A stretch of DNA of 64,000 bases from Gp6-AA45 sp035652075 (GTDB taxonomy: Bacteria > Acidobacteriota > Vicinamibacteria > Vicinamibacterales > CAVVIG01), in assembly GCA_035652075.1 (NCBI GenBank), contig DASREL010000060.1:1-64000 (forward strand), read 5' to 3'. A program made the translations under genes and the position numbers. Within the stretch, counting starts at the first letter, position 1, and each line of letters starts with the position of its first letter. The notes below the pieces were generated by a model, which saw only the letters and a program-made list of their open reading frames with translations, was not told the DNA's origin and searched no databases. Of the stretch, positions 17,782 through 26,864 are shown piece after piece.

Positions 17782-18935
17782 TCTGGCACATCATCACCGG
17801 CGAGTATCCGCCCCAGTCGGGGGGTGTGAGCGCGTACACGCGAGCGGTCGCGCAGGCGCTGGCCGCCGCGGGCGATTCGGTCGAGGTGTGGGCGCCGCCG
17901 CTGCAACAGGGATCGGACGCGGCCGACGCCGGCGTCCGCATCCATCGGCTGCCCGATCGGTTTGGGTCCGCGTCGCTCCGAGAGTTGTCTGCGACGATCG
18001 ATCGCGCATCGGCTCGCGACCGCGTCCTCGTCCAGTACGTGCCGCACGCGTTCGGCTGGAGAGGCGCGAACCTGCCGTTCTCGCGCTGGCTGTCGCGGCC
18101 GCGCACGGCGGAACTCTGGGTGATGTTTCATGAAGTGTCGTATCCATTCGACCTTCGGCAGAACCTCACGCACAACGGCCTTGCGATCGTGAATCGTCTG
18201 ATGGCGCGCAGCATCAGCCGCGCCGCGACGCGTCAATTCGCTTCGATCGCCGCGTGGCAGCCGTTGCTCCGGCGCATCACCGGTCGTGACGTGAACGTCG
18301 ACTGGCTACCGGTCCCGAGCGGCATTCCGGTAACGGCGAATATCTCGGCGTCGACGGCGCTTCGCGCGCGTGTCGGCGGCGGACGGCCGGTCGTCGGCCA
18401 TTTCGGCACGTACGGACGAACGATTCAACGGATGTTGGCAGAGACGCTCGCCGTGCTGCTGACGACCAGCGACTGTGCAGTGCTGCTCATCGGTCGCGAC
18501 AGCGAGGAGGCGCGCCGCAGCATCCTCGCGCGGACGGCGGTGGATCCCGCGCGCGTCGCAGCGACCGGCGAAGTGCCGCCGGACGAGATTTCGGTCGCGC
18601 TCAGCGCCGCGGACGTCCTCGTGCAGCCGTATCCCGACGGCGTGAGCACGCGGCGGACCACCGTCATGGCAGGTCTCGCCCACGGTGTCGCCGTCGCGAC
18701 GACCGCCGGCTGGTTGACCGAGGCGCTGTGGCACGACCTGCAGGCGACGACGTTGGCGCCGTGTGATGACGCGGCGGCGTTGGCGCGTGATGTCGTGCAG
18801 CTGTTGCAGTCCTCGGACGCGCGGCGCGATTTCGGCGAGCGGGGACGTCAGTTGTACGAATCGCGCTTCGCGCTGCGTCATACGATCCGCGCGCTTCGCA
18901 GCGGTATTCCAGGCGCCCGCCCGGCCGTCGCATGA
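17778..18935 (+). CDS. Glycosyltransferase family 4-like, donor motif altered
   Basis: A 385-residue GT-B protein. The N-terminus WHIITGEYPPQSGGVSAYTR is a clear GT4 start. The C-terminal half keeps the fold (VVGHFGTYGRTIQRML, LSAADVLVQPYPDGVSTRRT). The usual EX7E is replaced: the first Glu position reads Asp in YPDGVSTRRTTVMAGL and no second Glu follows. That change occurs in some GT4 subfamilies, so activity is not excluded. GTG start in GTGA. Confidence 0.82.
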   Translation: MIWHIITGEYPPQSGGVSAYTRAVAQALAAAGDSVEVWAPPLQQGSDAADAGVRIHRLPDRFGSASLRELSATIDRASARDRVLVQYVPHAFGWRGANLPFSRWLSRPRTAELWVMFHEVSYPFDLRQNLTHNGLAIVNRLMARSISRAATRQFASIAAWQPLLRRITGRDVNVDWLPVPSGIPVTANISASTALRARVGGGRPVVGHFGTYGRTIQRMLAETLAVLLTTSDCAVLLIGRDSEEARRSILARTAVDPARVAATGEVPPDEISVALSAADVLVQPYPDGVSTRRTTVMAGLAHGVAVATTAGWLTEALWHDLQATTLAPCDDAAALARDVVQLLQSSDARRDFGERGRQLYESRFALRHTIRALRSGIPGARPAVA

Positions 18936-19798
18936 GCACATTTGTCGGCGCGCGGTGGATGCGGCGGTACCTGGCGCCGTGGTTACCCGAGCGCATGAAG
19001 ACCGGGATGCGTGCACGCTTGTTCGGCTACCGGCCGTCCGAGTCGGCGACGCTCATCTCGTGCGGCAGCGACGACCGCGGACGGTTCGCCGACATCGACG
19101 GGCTTCGCGTGCGGTATCGCGACGACGATCGCTCCGACTTCGAATATCACCTCGTCCACAACGGTGAATCGATCGAAGAGCTGACGGCGTTTGTCCGTGC
19201 AGCGCGCGCCGCGCGCCTGGTCGTCGACGTCGGTGCGTGGAAGGGACTGTTTTCGATTGTGTTCTGTCACCTCGGCGGGACGCGTACGGCGGTCGCGTAC
19301 GAGCCGTCGCCGGTCGGCATCGCGGCGATCGGCGCGTTGGCGGATCTCAATGACTGCGCGACCGCGATCACGATTCGACCGGTCGCCGTCGGCGAGCACG
19401 CGGGCACGGCGCTGACGCAAGTGGCATCCGACGGCATCATGTCGGTGGACGCTGCCGCGGCGCCCGAGACGGCACAATCCGTTGCCGTCGTCGCGTTGGA
19501 TGACGACCTCGAGCGGTTGAGTGTCGCACCGGATCTGATCAAGATCGACGTCGAGGGGTACGAATACGAGGTCCTGCGCGGTGCCCGGCGGACGATCGCT
19601 CGCCACCACCCGACGGTGTTCCTGGAACTACATCTCGATCTGCTCGAACGGCGCGGACGCGCGGCCGCTGACGTCGTCGATGAGCTGTACGGCGCCGGCT
19701 ATCGTTTTTCGACGGTCAACGGCGAACCGCTGACGCGTCGGCAGTTGATTCAATCACCGCACGCCGTTCGGCGCGTCGTCGCGGCGGTGACGCCTTAG
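18932..19798 (+). CDS. FkbM-family methyltransferase
   Basis: A 288-residue enzyme with motif I VVDVGAWKGLFSIVF (Asp99) and the FkbM signature LIKIDVEGYEYEVL (Asp206, Glu208). It starts with the ATG of an ATGA overlap. The N-terminal 80 residues form a family-specific cap region. It is the second of three FkbM genes in the run and is placed between two glycosyltransferases, so a sugar hydroxyl is the probable target. Confidence 0.87.
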   Translation: MSTFVGARWMRRYLAPWLPERMKTGMRARLFGYRPSESATLISCGSDDRGRFADIDGLRVRYRDDDRSDFEYHLVHNGESIEELTAFVRAARAARLVVDVGAWKGLFSIVFCHLGGTRTAVAYEPSPVGIAAIGALADLNDCATAITIRPVAVGEHAGTALTQVASDGIMSVDAAAAPETAQSVAVVALDDDLERLSVAPDLIKIDVEGYEYEVLRGARRTIARHHPTVFLELHLDLLERRGRAAADVVDELYGAGYRFSTVNGEPLTRRQLIQSPHAVRRVVAAVTP

Positions 19799-20973
19799 TG
19801 CGCATCCTGCTCGTCGGCGATTACCCACCCGATCCGCGACTCGGGTCGACGAAGGTGCTCATCAAGCTGCAGGAAGAATTCCGCGCGCTCGGTCACGCGT
19901 GCGACGTCCTGCTCGGCGACGACTTGCATGGATTGCCGCGGCACCGGACCGGACGGTGGGCGTTTGCGCCGCTGGCCGCGCTCGGCGCTATCCGGCGCGC
20001 GGTTCGTGAACGCGGCCGGTACGACGTCATCGACGTCGCGAGCGCCGAAGGATTGTGGGTCGGGTCGTTGCATCGGCTCGGGCTGTTTCCGGGCACCGCG
20101 ATCGTCGCGCGCTCGAACGGCCTCGAACACATCAACTACCGTCGGATGTTGGACGATGCGACGGCCGGTCTGACGCGAAAACCGGCGTGGCGGCGGTGGT
20201 TCTACCCGGCTGTGCGTCTGTCGCAGGTGGCGGCGGCGGCGCGCGTCGCGGATCAACTGATCGTGCTCAACGACACCGATCGCGCGTTTGCCATCGCACG
20301 CCACTGGAAGAACGACACGGATGTCAGCGTGGTCCCGCACGGCGTCTCGGCTCGATTTCTGAATCGCCCGCCGGTCGCTGACGCACCGCGCGGCCGCGGC
20401 ATTTTGTTTTGCGGCTCGTGGGATGCGGTGAAAGGGGTGACGTACCTCGCGGCCGCATTCACCGAACTCGTCGATCGCGGGGCGGTGCTGGAGCCATCGG
20501 GCACGCCGGTGACGCTCACGATCCTGGGCGGCGGTGTGCCCGCCGATCGCATTCGCGCGGCGTTTGCGCCGCACGTCCAACCGTTCGTCGCGGTCGTCGA
20601 TCGCACGGGCGAAGAAGATGTGATCGTCGCGTATCAGACACACGATGTGCTCGCGTTCCCGTCGACGTACGAGGGATTCGGCATGGTCGCCATCGAAGCG
20701 ATGTCGCAACGGCTGCCGGTCGTCGCGACGCCGGTCGGGTGCGTCCCCGCGTTGATTCGCGACGGCGAGAATGGCGTCGTCGTGCCGCCGCGCGATCCCC
20801 ACGCGCTGGCCGCCGCGCTCGAGCGCCTGCTCGCCGATCCATCCTTGCGCGTCTCGCTGGCGGACATGGCCTTTCAAGACGTGCGCGGGATGACCTGGGC
20901 GCGGACCGCCCGCGCCACGATTGACGTCTACGAACGCGCGATCCACATGCGGCCGGCACTCGCACATGCCTGA
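19798..20973 (+). CDS. Glycosyltransferase family 4
   Basis: A 391-residue GT4 enzyme. The GTG start shares one base with the upstream stop (TAGTG). The N-terminus RILLVGDYPPDPRLGSTKVL is typical, and the EX7E pair is Glu292/Glu300 (EGFGMVAIE). The donor domain begins GILFCGSWDAVKGVTYLAAA. Specificity is unknown. Confidence 0.88.
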   Translation: MRILLVGDYPPDPRLGSTKVLIKLQEEFRALGHACDVLLGDDLHGLPRHRTGRWAFAPLAALGAIRRAVRERGRYDVIDVASAEGLWVGSLHRLGLFPGTAIVARSNGLEHINYRRMLDDATAGLTRKPAWRRWFYPAVRLSQVAAAARVADQLIVLNDTDRAFAIARHWKNDTDVSVVPHGVSARFLNRPPVADAPRGRGILFCGSWDAVKGVTYLAAAFTELVDRGAVLEPSGTPVTLTILGGGVPADRIRAAFAPHVQPFVAVVDRTGEEDVIVAYQTHDVLAFPSTYEGFGMVAIEAMSQRLPVVATPVGCVPALIRDGENGVVVPPRDPHALAAALERLLADPSLRVSLADMAFQDVRGMTWARTARATIDVYERAIHMRPALAHA

Positions 20974-21862
20974 CCAGCCGTCACGTGTGACCGTTGGCGT
21001 CGTGACGAGAAATCGTCCGGACTCGCTGCGCGTCTGCCTCGAGTCGCTGGCATTGCTCGGTCCGCTGCTTGCGGAAGTGATCGTCGTCGACGACACGAGC
21101 GACATCGATATCTCATCCGCGTTCGACGTTTCGATTGCGCAGAAGGTCAGGCTCGTGCAGCAGACGGGGCGCGAAGGGTACATCGTCGCGCGCAATCGGA
21201 TCATGCGCGAAGCGACGACCGAAGCGGTCCTATTGATGGACGACGACGCAGCGCTGATCGATCGTGAGAGCATTTCGGCTGCACTCGCGCTGCTCGACAG
21301 CCGGCCGCGCATCGGCGCCGTGGCCTTCGCGATGGCCGAACGCGACGGCTCGGCCTGGGGAGTGCAGATGCAGCCGGCGCCGGTGGATTACGCCTGCTAT
21401 GTCCCGACGTTCATCGGGTTCGCGCACCTGCTGCGGCGATCGCTGTTCGTCCGGCTTGCCGGCTACCGTGAGTCGTTTCATTTCTACGGCGAAGAAAAAG
21501 ACTACTGCCTGCGCGCCGCGGACGCCGGCTACGACGTCGTGTACCTGCCGCACGCGCGCGTCATCCACACACCGGATCCGTCCGGGCGGAACGCGTCGAA
21601 GTACGTCCGCTACACCATCCGCAACGACTGTCTCTTCGCGCTCTATAACGAGCCGCTGCCGTTGCCGTTCGTCAGTGTGCCGGTGCGGCTGATGCGATAT
21701 TTCGCGATGAGCCGCCACATCGACGATCGCGGCGGGTTCGCGTGGATCGTGTCCGAGTTATGGCGGCAGTTGCCGCGCGTCATTGCCGAGCGTCGACCGG
21801 TCAAATGGGCGACGATGCGGCGCTGGCGTGTCCTCGGCAGAACGCGGCCGGCCCTTGCATGA
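20966..21862 (+). CDS. Glycosyltransferase family 2
   Basis: A 298-residue GT-A inverting transferase. The first strand and nucleotide site are VTVGVVTRNRPDSLRVCLES. The metal-binding acidic cluster is Asp92-Asp93-Asp94 in LLMDDDAAL. The C-terminal acceptor/catalytic part includes FYGEEKDYCLRAADAGYDV, where the ED pair corresponds to the family's catalytic base region. It resembles rhamnosyltransferase-type GT2 proteins. It overlaps the previous gene by 8 bases. Confidence 0.88.
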   Translation: MPDQPSRVTVGVVTRNRPDSLRVCLESLALLGPLLAEVIVVDDTSDIDISSAFDVSIAQKVRLVQQTGREGYIVARNRIMREATTEAVLLMDDDAALIDRESISAALALLDSRPRIGAVAFAMAERDGSAWGVQMQPAPVDYACYVPTFIGFAHLLRRSLFVRLAGYRESFHFYGEEKDYCLRAADAGYDVVYLPHARVIHTPDPSGRNASKYVRYTIRNDCLFALYNEPLPLPFVSVPVRLMRYFAMSRHIDDRGGFAWIVSELWRQLPRVIAERRPVKWATMRRWRVLGRTRPALA

Positions 21863-22983
21863 CGCGCAAGCGCCTGCTGACCATCGGCCACTCGTACTGC
21901 GTCGAACTGAATCGCCGGTTGCCGCAGGAGATGGCGCGCACCGGTGACTGGGATGTCACCGCGGTCGCGCCCGCGCGTTTCCGCGGCGATTTCGGCTGGC
22001 ACACGACGACGGCCACGCCTGACGAGCCGTGCCACGTTGTTGCGATCCCGACGCACTTTGCCGGCCGCGTGCACACGATGCTCTACGGCGGCGCGTTGAC
22101 GTCGCTCCTCAAAGAGCGGTGGGACGCCGTCCATTGCTGGGAAGAACCATACGTCGCATCGGCGGCACAAATCGCGCTGCGCGTCCGGTCCGACACGCCG
22201 CTCGTGTTCGCGACGTTTCAAAACATCGTCAAGCGGTATCCGCCGCCGTTCAACTGGATCGAGCAGGCATCGAAGCGGCGCGCGGACGGAGTGATCGCCT
22301 TCGGTCGCACGACGCGTGAAGTGCTCGACGCACGAGGCTGGTCGCAGCCAATGCGAACTATTCCGCCTGGCGTGGACGTGCGACGGTTCGCGCCCAATGC
22401 CGCCGAACGCGATGCGACACGCCGCGCGTTCGGGTGGACCGATGACACGCCCGTCGTCGGATTCGTCGGGCGGTTCGTCGCCGAAAAAGGGCTGCCGCTG
22501 TTGATGTCCGCCTTGAACCAACTGTCGACGCGATGGCGCGCGCTGTTTCTCGGTTCAGGTCCGCTGGAGAACGACGTGCGTGGATGGGCGCATCAGCACG
22601 GCGACCGCGTCCGGATCGAAACCACCGTCAGCCACGATCGCGTGCCGGCGTACGTCAACGCAATGGATCTCCTCTGTGCGCCGAGCCAGACGACGACGCG
22701 CTGGCGCGAGCAGTTCGGACGGATGTTGATCGAAGCCTTTGCGTGCGGCGTGCCGGTGATCGCCTCGAGCAGCGGTGAAATTCCGTTCGTCGTCGGCGAT
22801 GCCGGCGTCATCGTGCCGGAAGCGGACCACGACGCGTGGGTCGACGCCATCGCGATGCTGATCGACGATCCGGCACGGCGCGCCGACCTCGGACGTCGCG
22901 GCCGGTGCAGGGCGGAGTCGACGTTTGCGTGGCCGGTGATCGCACGTCAGACCCTCGCGTTTCTCGGGGAACTCGCGCGATGA
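21859..22983 (+). CDS. Glycosyltransferase family 4
   Basis: A 374-residue GT4 enzyme with ATGA overlaps at both ends. The donor domain starts VVGFVGRFVAEKGLPLLMSA and carries the EX7E pair Glu284/Glu292 (EQFGRMLIE). Signature FACGVPVIASSSGEIPFVVG is intact. The N-terminal half includes HTMLYGGALTSLLKERWDAV, similar to UDP- or GDP-sugar GT4s of capsule clusters. Confidence 0.88.
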   Translation: MTRKRLLTIGHSYCVELNRRLPQEMARTGDWDVTAVAPARFRGDFGWHTTTATPDEPCHVVAIPTHFAGRVHTMLYGGALTSLLKERWDAVHCWEEPYVASAAQIALRVRSDTPLVFATFQNIVKRYPPPFNWIEQASKRRADGVIAFGRTTREVLDARGWSQPMRTIPPGVDVRRFAPNAAERDATRRAFGWTDDTPVVGFVGRFVAEKGLPLLMSALNQLSTRWRALFLGSGPLENDVRGWAHQHGDRVRIETTVSHDRVPAYVNAMDLLCAPSQTTTRWREQFGRMLIEAFACGVPVIASSSGEIPFVVGDAGVIVPEADHDAWVDAIAMLIDDPARRADLGRRGRCRAESTFAWPVIARQTLAFLGELAR

Positions 22984-23876
22984 CGCCGAAGCTGTCGCTG
23001 GTCATCCCGACGTTCAACAACGTCAAGGTGCTGCAGCAGTGCCTCGAGAGCTGGGAACAATTCGGCGGCGACGCGCCGATCGAACTCGTCGTCATCGAAG
23101 ACGGCTGTCGCGATGAGACGCCGGCGTTTCTCGAGTCGGCCGCGGCGACGCCGTGGGGCCGCGAGCATCTGCGGTGGATTCACGAGACCAACGTTCACGA
23201 ACTGCGCGCCACCAATCGCGGTCTGCGCGAGGCGCGCGCGCCATTGATCATGACGTGGCACGACGACATGTTCGTGCGCGTGCCGTGGCTGGCCTCGGAG
23301 TTGATTCGCATCTTCGAGCGCTATCCCGATATCGGACTCCTCTGCATGAGCCGCGGCCTGACGTGCACGCCGTGCGAGACACCGCTCGCGACGTGGACCG
23401 ACGCGATCGACTGGAAACGGCTGCAAAGCACGATCGGACAAGGACTCGCGAACTGGTGGTCGCTGTACGAAGTGGACGCCGTCGTCCGACCGTGGGTCGT
23501 CCGCCGCGAATGCATCGACCGCGTCGGCGTGTTCGACGAGGCGTTCGTGCCGACCGGATGGGACGAATCCGATCTCGCGTTTCGTATCCGCGAAGCGGGA
23601 TGGCGCGTCGCCGTCCACGGGTACGAGCGCGCGCGCGCATTCAAACATCTCGGCAGCACGACGTTCACGAAGTACTCGCTCAATCTCGAGCGCGATCTGC
23701 AGAACGCGCGGTTGTTCTATGGACGATGGGAGCGTCAGATAGCCGCGGGCGCCGATCGCCGGCGTCACCGGTGGCGACGGCCGATGTCGGCGGACGCGTG
23801 GGCGTCGATGGTGCGCACGATGATCGAGTACGCCGTGCCGGCGCGCCGGCGGCTCATGCTGAGCGGGCAATGGTAG
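22980..23876 (+). CDS. Glycosyltransferase family 2
   Basis: A 298-residue GT-A protein. The N-terminus is LSLVIPTFNNVKVLQQCLES, and the metal-binding pair Asp95-Asp96 lies in MTWHDDMFV. A second conserved block, FVPTGWDESDLAFRIREAGW, holds the likely catalytic acid region. The last 60 residues are Arg-rich. Start by ATGA overlap with the preceding GT4 gene. Confidence 0.87.
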   Translation: MTPKLSLVIPTFNNVKVLQQCLESWEQFGGDAPIELVVIEDGCRDETPAFLESAAATPWGREHLRWIHETNVHELRATNRGLREARAPLIMTWHDDMFVRVPWLASELIRIFERYPDIGLLCMSRGLTCTPCETPLATWTDAIDWKRLQSTIGQGLANWWSLYEVDAVVRPWVVRRECIDRVGVFDEAFVPTGWDESDLAFRIREAGWRVAVHGYERARAFKHLGSTTFTKYSLNLERDLQNARLFYGRWERQIAAGADRRRHRWRRPMSADAWASMVRTMIEYAVPARRRLMLSGQW

Positions 23877-24736
23877 ATGTCGGGTCGCCGCGCGTGACGG
23901 CACGAGCCGGCGACGCATTCCGCCGGCCCAGTGCCGCCGAACGCGCCGCGCGGCGTCTGACAGCGTGGGTGACGACGCCGGCGATCCGCGGCGCGCTGCA
24001 GCGGATGTATGCGGGCGTGTTGACGATCGCGACGCGCGGCCGCGGCCTGACGTCGACGTTGCCGGGCGGAGAAGTAGTGAGAGTGCTGCCCGCATTCCGC
24101 TTTCTGACGTGGAATGCGACGGAGTACGACGCATTTCGCGCCGTCGTCAAGCCGGGAATGACCGCGTTCGACATCGGCGCAAACGTCGGCAGCTACACAC
24201 TGCTGCTGGCGCAGTGGGTTGGCCGAGAGGGCCATGTGTATGCGTTCGAACCGTCGGCCACTCCGTTCGAAGGATTGCGACGTCACGTCGACATCAACGG
24301 CGTGAGTGCCGTTGCAACGCCGATCGCGTCTGCGGTCGGCGCGACGACCGGCACGCTGCCGTTTGTCGTGGCGTCCACGCCCGGCGAGAGCCGCCTTGCG
24401 CCCGCACACGGTTCGGCCGCCGCGACAGCGGTTCCAGTGACGACGATCGACGCCTTCTGCGCGCGCCACGGCGTCACGCCCGATTTCATCAAAGTCGATG
24501 TCGAAGGCAGCGAGCTCGACGTGCTCCGCGGCGCGCGGCAGACGATCGCTCGCACGGCGGGCCGTCTCGCGCTGTTCGTCGAGTTGCACCCGTCGCTCTG
24601 GCGGGAGCGCGGCATCTCGCGCGCCGACGTCGAGGAGGAGCTCGATCGCCTGAACCTATCCGTCGTCGGCTTCGAGCCGCACGCCGATCCCTGGACGCTC
24701 GAGGGCGTCTGCGTCCGCCTCGTCCCGCGACACTGA
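23870..24736 (+). CDS. FkbM-family methyltransferase
   Basis: A 288-residue enzyme with motif I AFDIGANVGSYTLLLA (Asp101) and the signature FIKVDVEGSELDVL. The ATG at 23870 (ATGGTAG) overlaps the previous stop by 7 bases; an in-frame GTG at 23894 is an alternative. It is closest in layout to the FkbM at 10594, with a basic N-terminal cap. It is the third FkbM of the operon. Confidence 0.87.
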   Translation: MVDVGSPRVTARAGDAFRRPSAAERAARRLTAWVTTPAIRGALQRMYAGVLTIATRGRGLTSTLPGGEVVRVLPAFRFLTWNATEYDAFRAVVKPGMTAFDIGANVGSYTLLLAQWVGREGHVYAFEPSATPFEGLRRHVDINGVSAVATPIASAVGATTGTLPFVVASTPGESRLAPAHGSAAATAVPVTTIDAFCARHGVTPDFIKVDVEGSELDVLRGARQTIARTAGRLALFVELHPSLWRERGISRADVEEELDRLNLSVVGFEPHADPWTLEGVCVRLVPRH

Positions 24737-25959
24737 TGCGCATCCTGATTGCGAACGACGGATTCGAGGACGCCGGCGGCGTTCAACAGTACCTCGACGC
24801 CGTCGCGGGCGCGTTGATCGCGCGCGGTCATCACGTGGCGGTCATGCATCGTGACGTCGTGCGCGGGCCCGGCACGTCCCTGTTTTCGTCACTGCCGCAG
24901 TTCAGCGTTGTGACTGCCGGCATGGACGCGGCGATCGCGGCCGCGCGCGCGTGGCGGCCGGACGTCTGCTACTCGCACAACATGAACGTGCTCGAGGTCG
25001 ATGCGGCGCTCGCGTCGACGATGCCGGTCGTCAAGTTCATGCACGGCTACTTCGGCACGTGCGTCAGCGGCCTGAAGCAGCACGCGTGGCCGACGCCGAC
25101 GCCGTGCGACCGCGCGTTCGGTCCGATGTGCGCCGCGCTTTTTTTTCCGCGGCGGTGCGGTCAGGCGTCGGTGACCGTCTTGCGCCGCCAGTACGCCTGG
25201 ACGCGCCGGCAGCACGATCTCTTTCCGCGATACCGCGCGATCGTCGTCGCCAGCGAGCACATGCGTCGCGAGTATCTGCGTAACGGTGCCGACGCCTCGT
25301 CGGTTCAGACGATTCCGTTGTTCGCGACCTGCGCGCCGTTGGCGTCGCCGGAATTACCGACGGCGGAACCGCACGTCGCGTTTCTCGGACGGATGACGCC
25401 GCTGAAGGGCAGCGAGCTTCTCATCCAGGCGGTTGCGATCGCGAACGCCGCGCTCGGCGAGTCGATCCGGTTGACGATGATCGGCGCCGGTCCCGATCGG
25501 GCGCGCTACCAGGACATCGCGCGTCGTGCCGGCGTGAACGGCGACATCATTCCGTGGCAGACCGGTCCAGAACGCTTCGCCCTTCTCCGACGCGCGCATC
25601 TTGTCGCAATCCCGAGCACGTGGCCGGAGCCATTCGGGCTCGTCGGCCTCGAAGCGTCAGCGAACGGCGTGCCGGCGATCGCGTTCAACATCGGCGGTAT
25701 CACGGAATGGCTGCGCCCCGGCATCAACGGGATCCTCGTGGACGCGCAACCGCCGACCGCCGACGCGTTCGGCCGCGCACTGGCCGACGCCTTTGTCAAT
25801 CGGGACCGCCTGGTCGCCATGCGCGAGCAGGCGCTCGGTGTCGCGCGCGACATGTCGCTGGCGCGCCATGTCGACCGACTCGAACAGCTTCTCGCGCGCT
25901 GCTGCGATGCGAGCGACACACAGCACGTCGTCAAGGAGGCGCGATGGGCACGCGGGTGA
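24736..25959 (+). CDS. Glycosyltransferase family 4
   Basis: A 407-residue GT4 enzyme that starts by TGATG overlap. The N-terminus is RILIANDGFEDAGGVQQYLD, and the EX7E pair is Glu298/Glu306 (EPFGLVGLE). An unusual Cys-containing insertion at about residues 100-155 (GTCVSGLKQHAWP, FGPMCAALFFPRRCG) precedes the linker; similar Cys segments occur in some actinobacterial and proteobacterial GT4 enzymes. It overlaps the epimerase gene by 16 bases. Confidence 0.88.
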   Translation: MRILIANDGFEDAGGVQQYLDAVAGALIARGHHVAVMHRDVVRGPGTSLFSSLPQFSVVTAGMDAAIAAARAWRPDVCYSHNMNVLEVDAALASTMPVVKFMHGYFGTCVSGLKQHAWPTPTPCDRAFGPMCAALFFPRRCGQASVTVLRRQYAWTRRQHDLFPRYRAIVVASEHMRREYLRNGADASSVQTIPLFATCAPLASPELPTAEPHVAFLGRMTPLKGSELLIQAVAIANAALGESIRLTMIGAGPDRARYQDIARRAGVNGDIIPWQTGPERFALLRRAHLVAIPSTWPEPFGLVGLEASANGVPAIAFNIGGITEWLRPGINGILVDAQPPTADAFGRALADAFVNRDRLVAMREQALGVARDMSLARHVDRLEQLLARCCDASDTQHVVKEARWARG

Positions 25960-26864
25960 CGGTCACCGGCGGAGCCGGATTCCTCGGTCAATACGTCGTG
26001 GAGAAATTTTCGGCGCATGGCTACGACGTGTTCGTGCCGCGCCACAGCGACTACGACTTGACGCAGGAAGCCGACGTTGCGCGAATGTACGACGACGGCC
26101 GGCCGGAAATCGTGATCCATCTGGCGGCGGTCGTTGGCGGACTCGGCGCCAACGTCGCGAACCCGGGAAAGTTTCTGTACGACAACGTCCTCATGGGACT
26201 GCACCTGATGGAGCACGCGCGGCGCCGCGGCGTGCGCAAGTTCGTCACCATCGGGACGATCTGCGAGTACCCGAAGATTACGCCGCTGCCGTTTCGCGAG
26301 ACCGACTTGTGGAACGGATACCCCGACGAGGCGACTGCCCCGTACGGCATCGCGAAGAAAACGATCCTCGTGCAGGGCCAGGTGTACCGGCAGCAGTACG
26401 GCTTCGACGCGATTCATTTGCTGCCGGTCAACCTGTATGGACCGCGCGATAACTTCGATCCCCGCACGTCGCACGTTGTGCCCGCGATGATTCGGAAATG
26501 CGTGGAAGCGGCCGATCGCAAGCGCCAGCAGGTGGTGTGCTGGGGTGATGGCACAGCGACGCGCGAGTTCTTGTACGTCGACGATTGCGCCGAGGCGATC
26601 CTGCTGGCCACCGAGCGATTCAGCAGTCCGGAACCGGTCAACCTCGGATCCGGCCACGAGATCTCGATGCGCCGGCTGATCGACCAGATTGCCGAGATCT
26701 GCCGCTTCGAAGGTGAAATCGTGTGGGACGCGTCGATGCCGAACGGTCAGCCGCGACGATGTCTGGACGTGACGCGCGCCGAGGCGTGCTTCGGTTTCCG
26801 CGCGACGACCGATTTTCGCGAGGGTCTGGCGCGCACCATCGAGTGGTACCGCGGAACGCTGTGA
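25944..26864 (+). CDS. fcl: NAD(P)-dependent epimerase/reductase, GDP-L-fucose-synthase-like
   Basis: A 306-residue extended SDR enzyme. The Rossmann motif is GGAGFLG. The catalytic YxxxK is Tyr134/Lys138. The GDP-fucose-synthase-type segment GGLGANVANPGKFLYDNVLM is followed by a Cys-containing active-site block TIGTICEYPK. These enzymes convert GDP-4-keto-6-deoxymannose to GDP-L-fucose. No GDP-mannose 4,6-dehydratase is in the window, so the substrate would have to be made elsewhere, or the real substrate differs. It has the clearest Shine-Dalgarno of the operon (AAGGAGG at 25933-25939). The symbol is by similarity. Confidence 0.8.
   Translation: MGTRVTVTGGAGFLGQYVVEKFSAHGYDVFVPRHSDYDLTQEADVARMYDDGRPEIVIHLAAVVGGLGANVANPGKFLYDNVLMGLHLMEHARRRGVRKFVTIGTICEYPKITPLPFRETDLWNGYPDEATAPYGIAKKTILVQGQVYRQQYGFDAIHLLPVNLYGPRDNFDPRTSHVVPAMIRKCVEAADRKRQQVVCWGDGTATREFLYVDDCAEAILLATERFSSPEPVNLGSGHEISMRRLIDQIAEICRFEGEIVWDASMPNGQPRRCLDVTRAEACFGFRATTDFREGLARTIEWYRGTL

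Noticed and set aside
25944..26864. Complete GDP-fucose pathway
   Set aside because: Only the synthase-like reductase is present; no GDP-mannose dehydratase or mannose enzymes are in the window.
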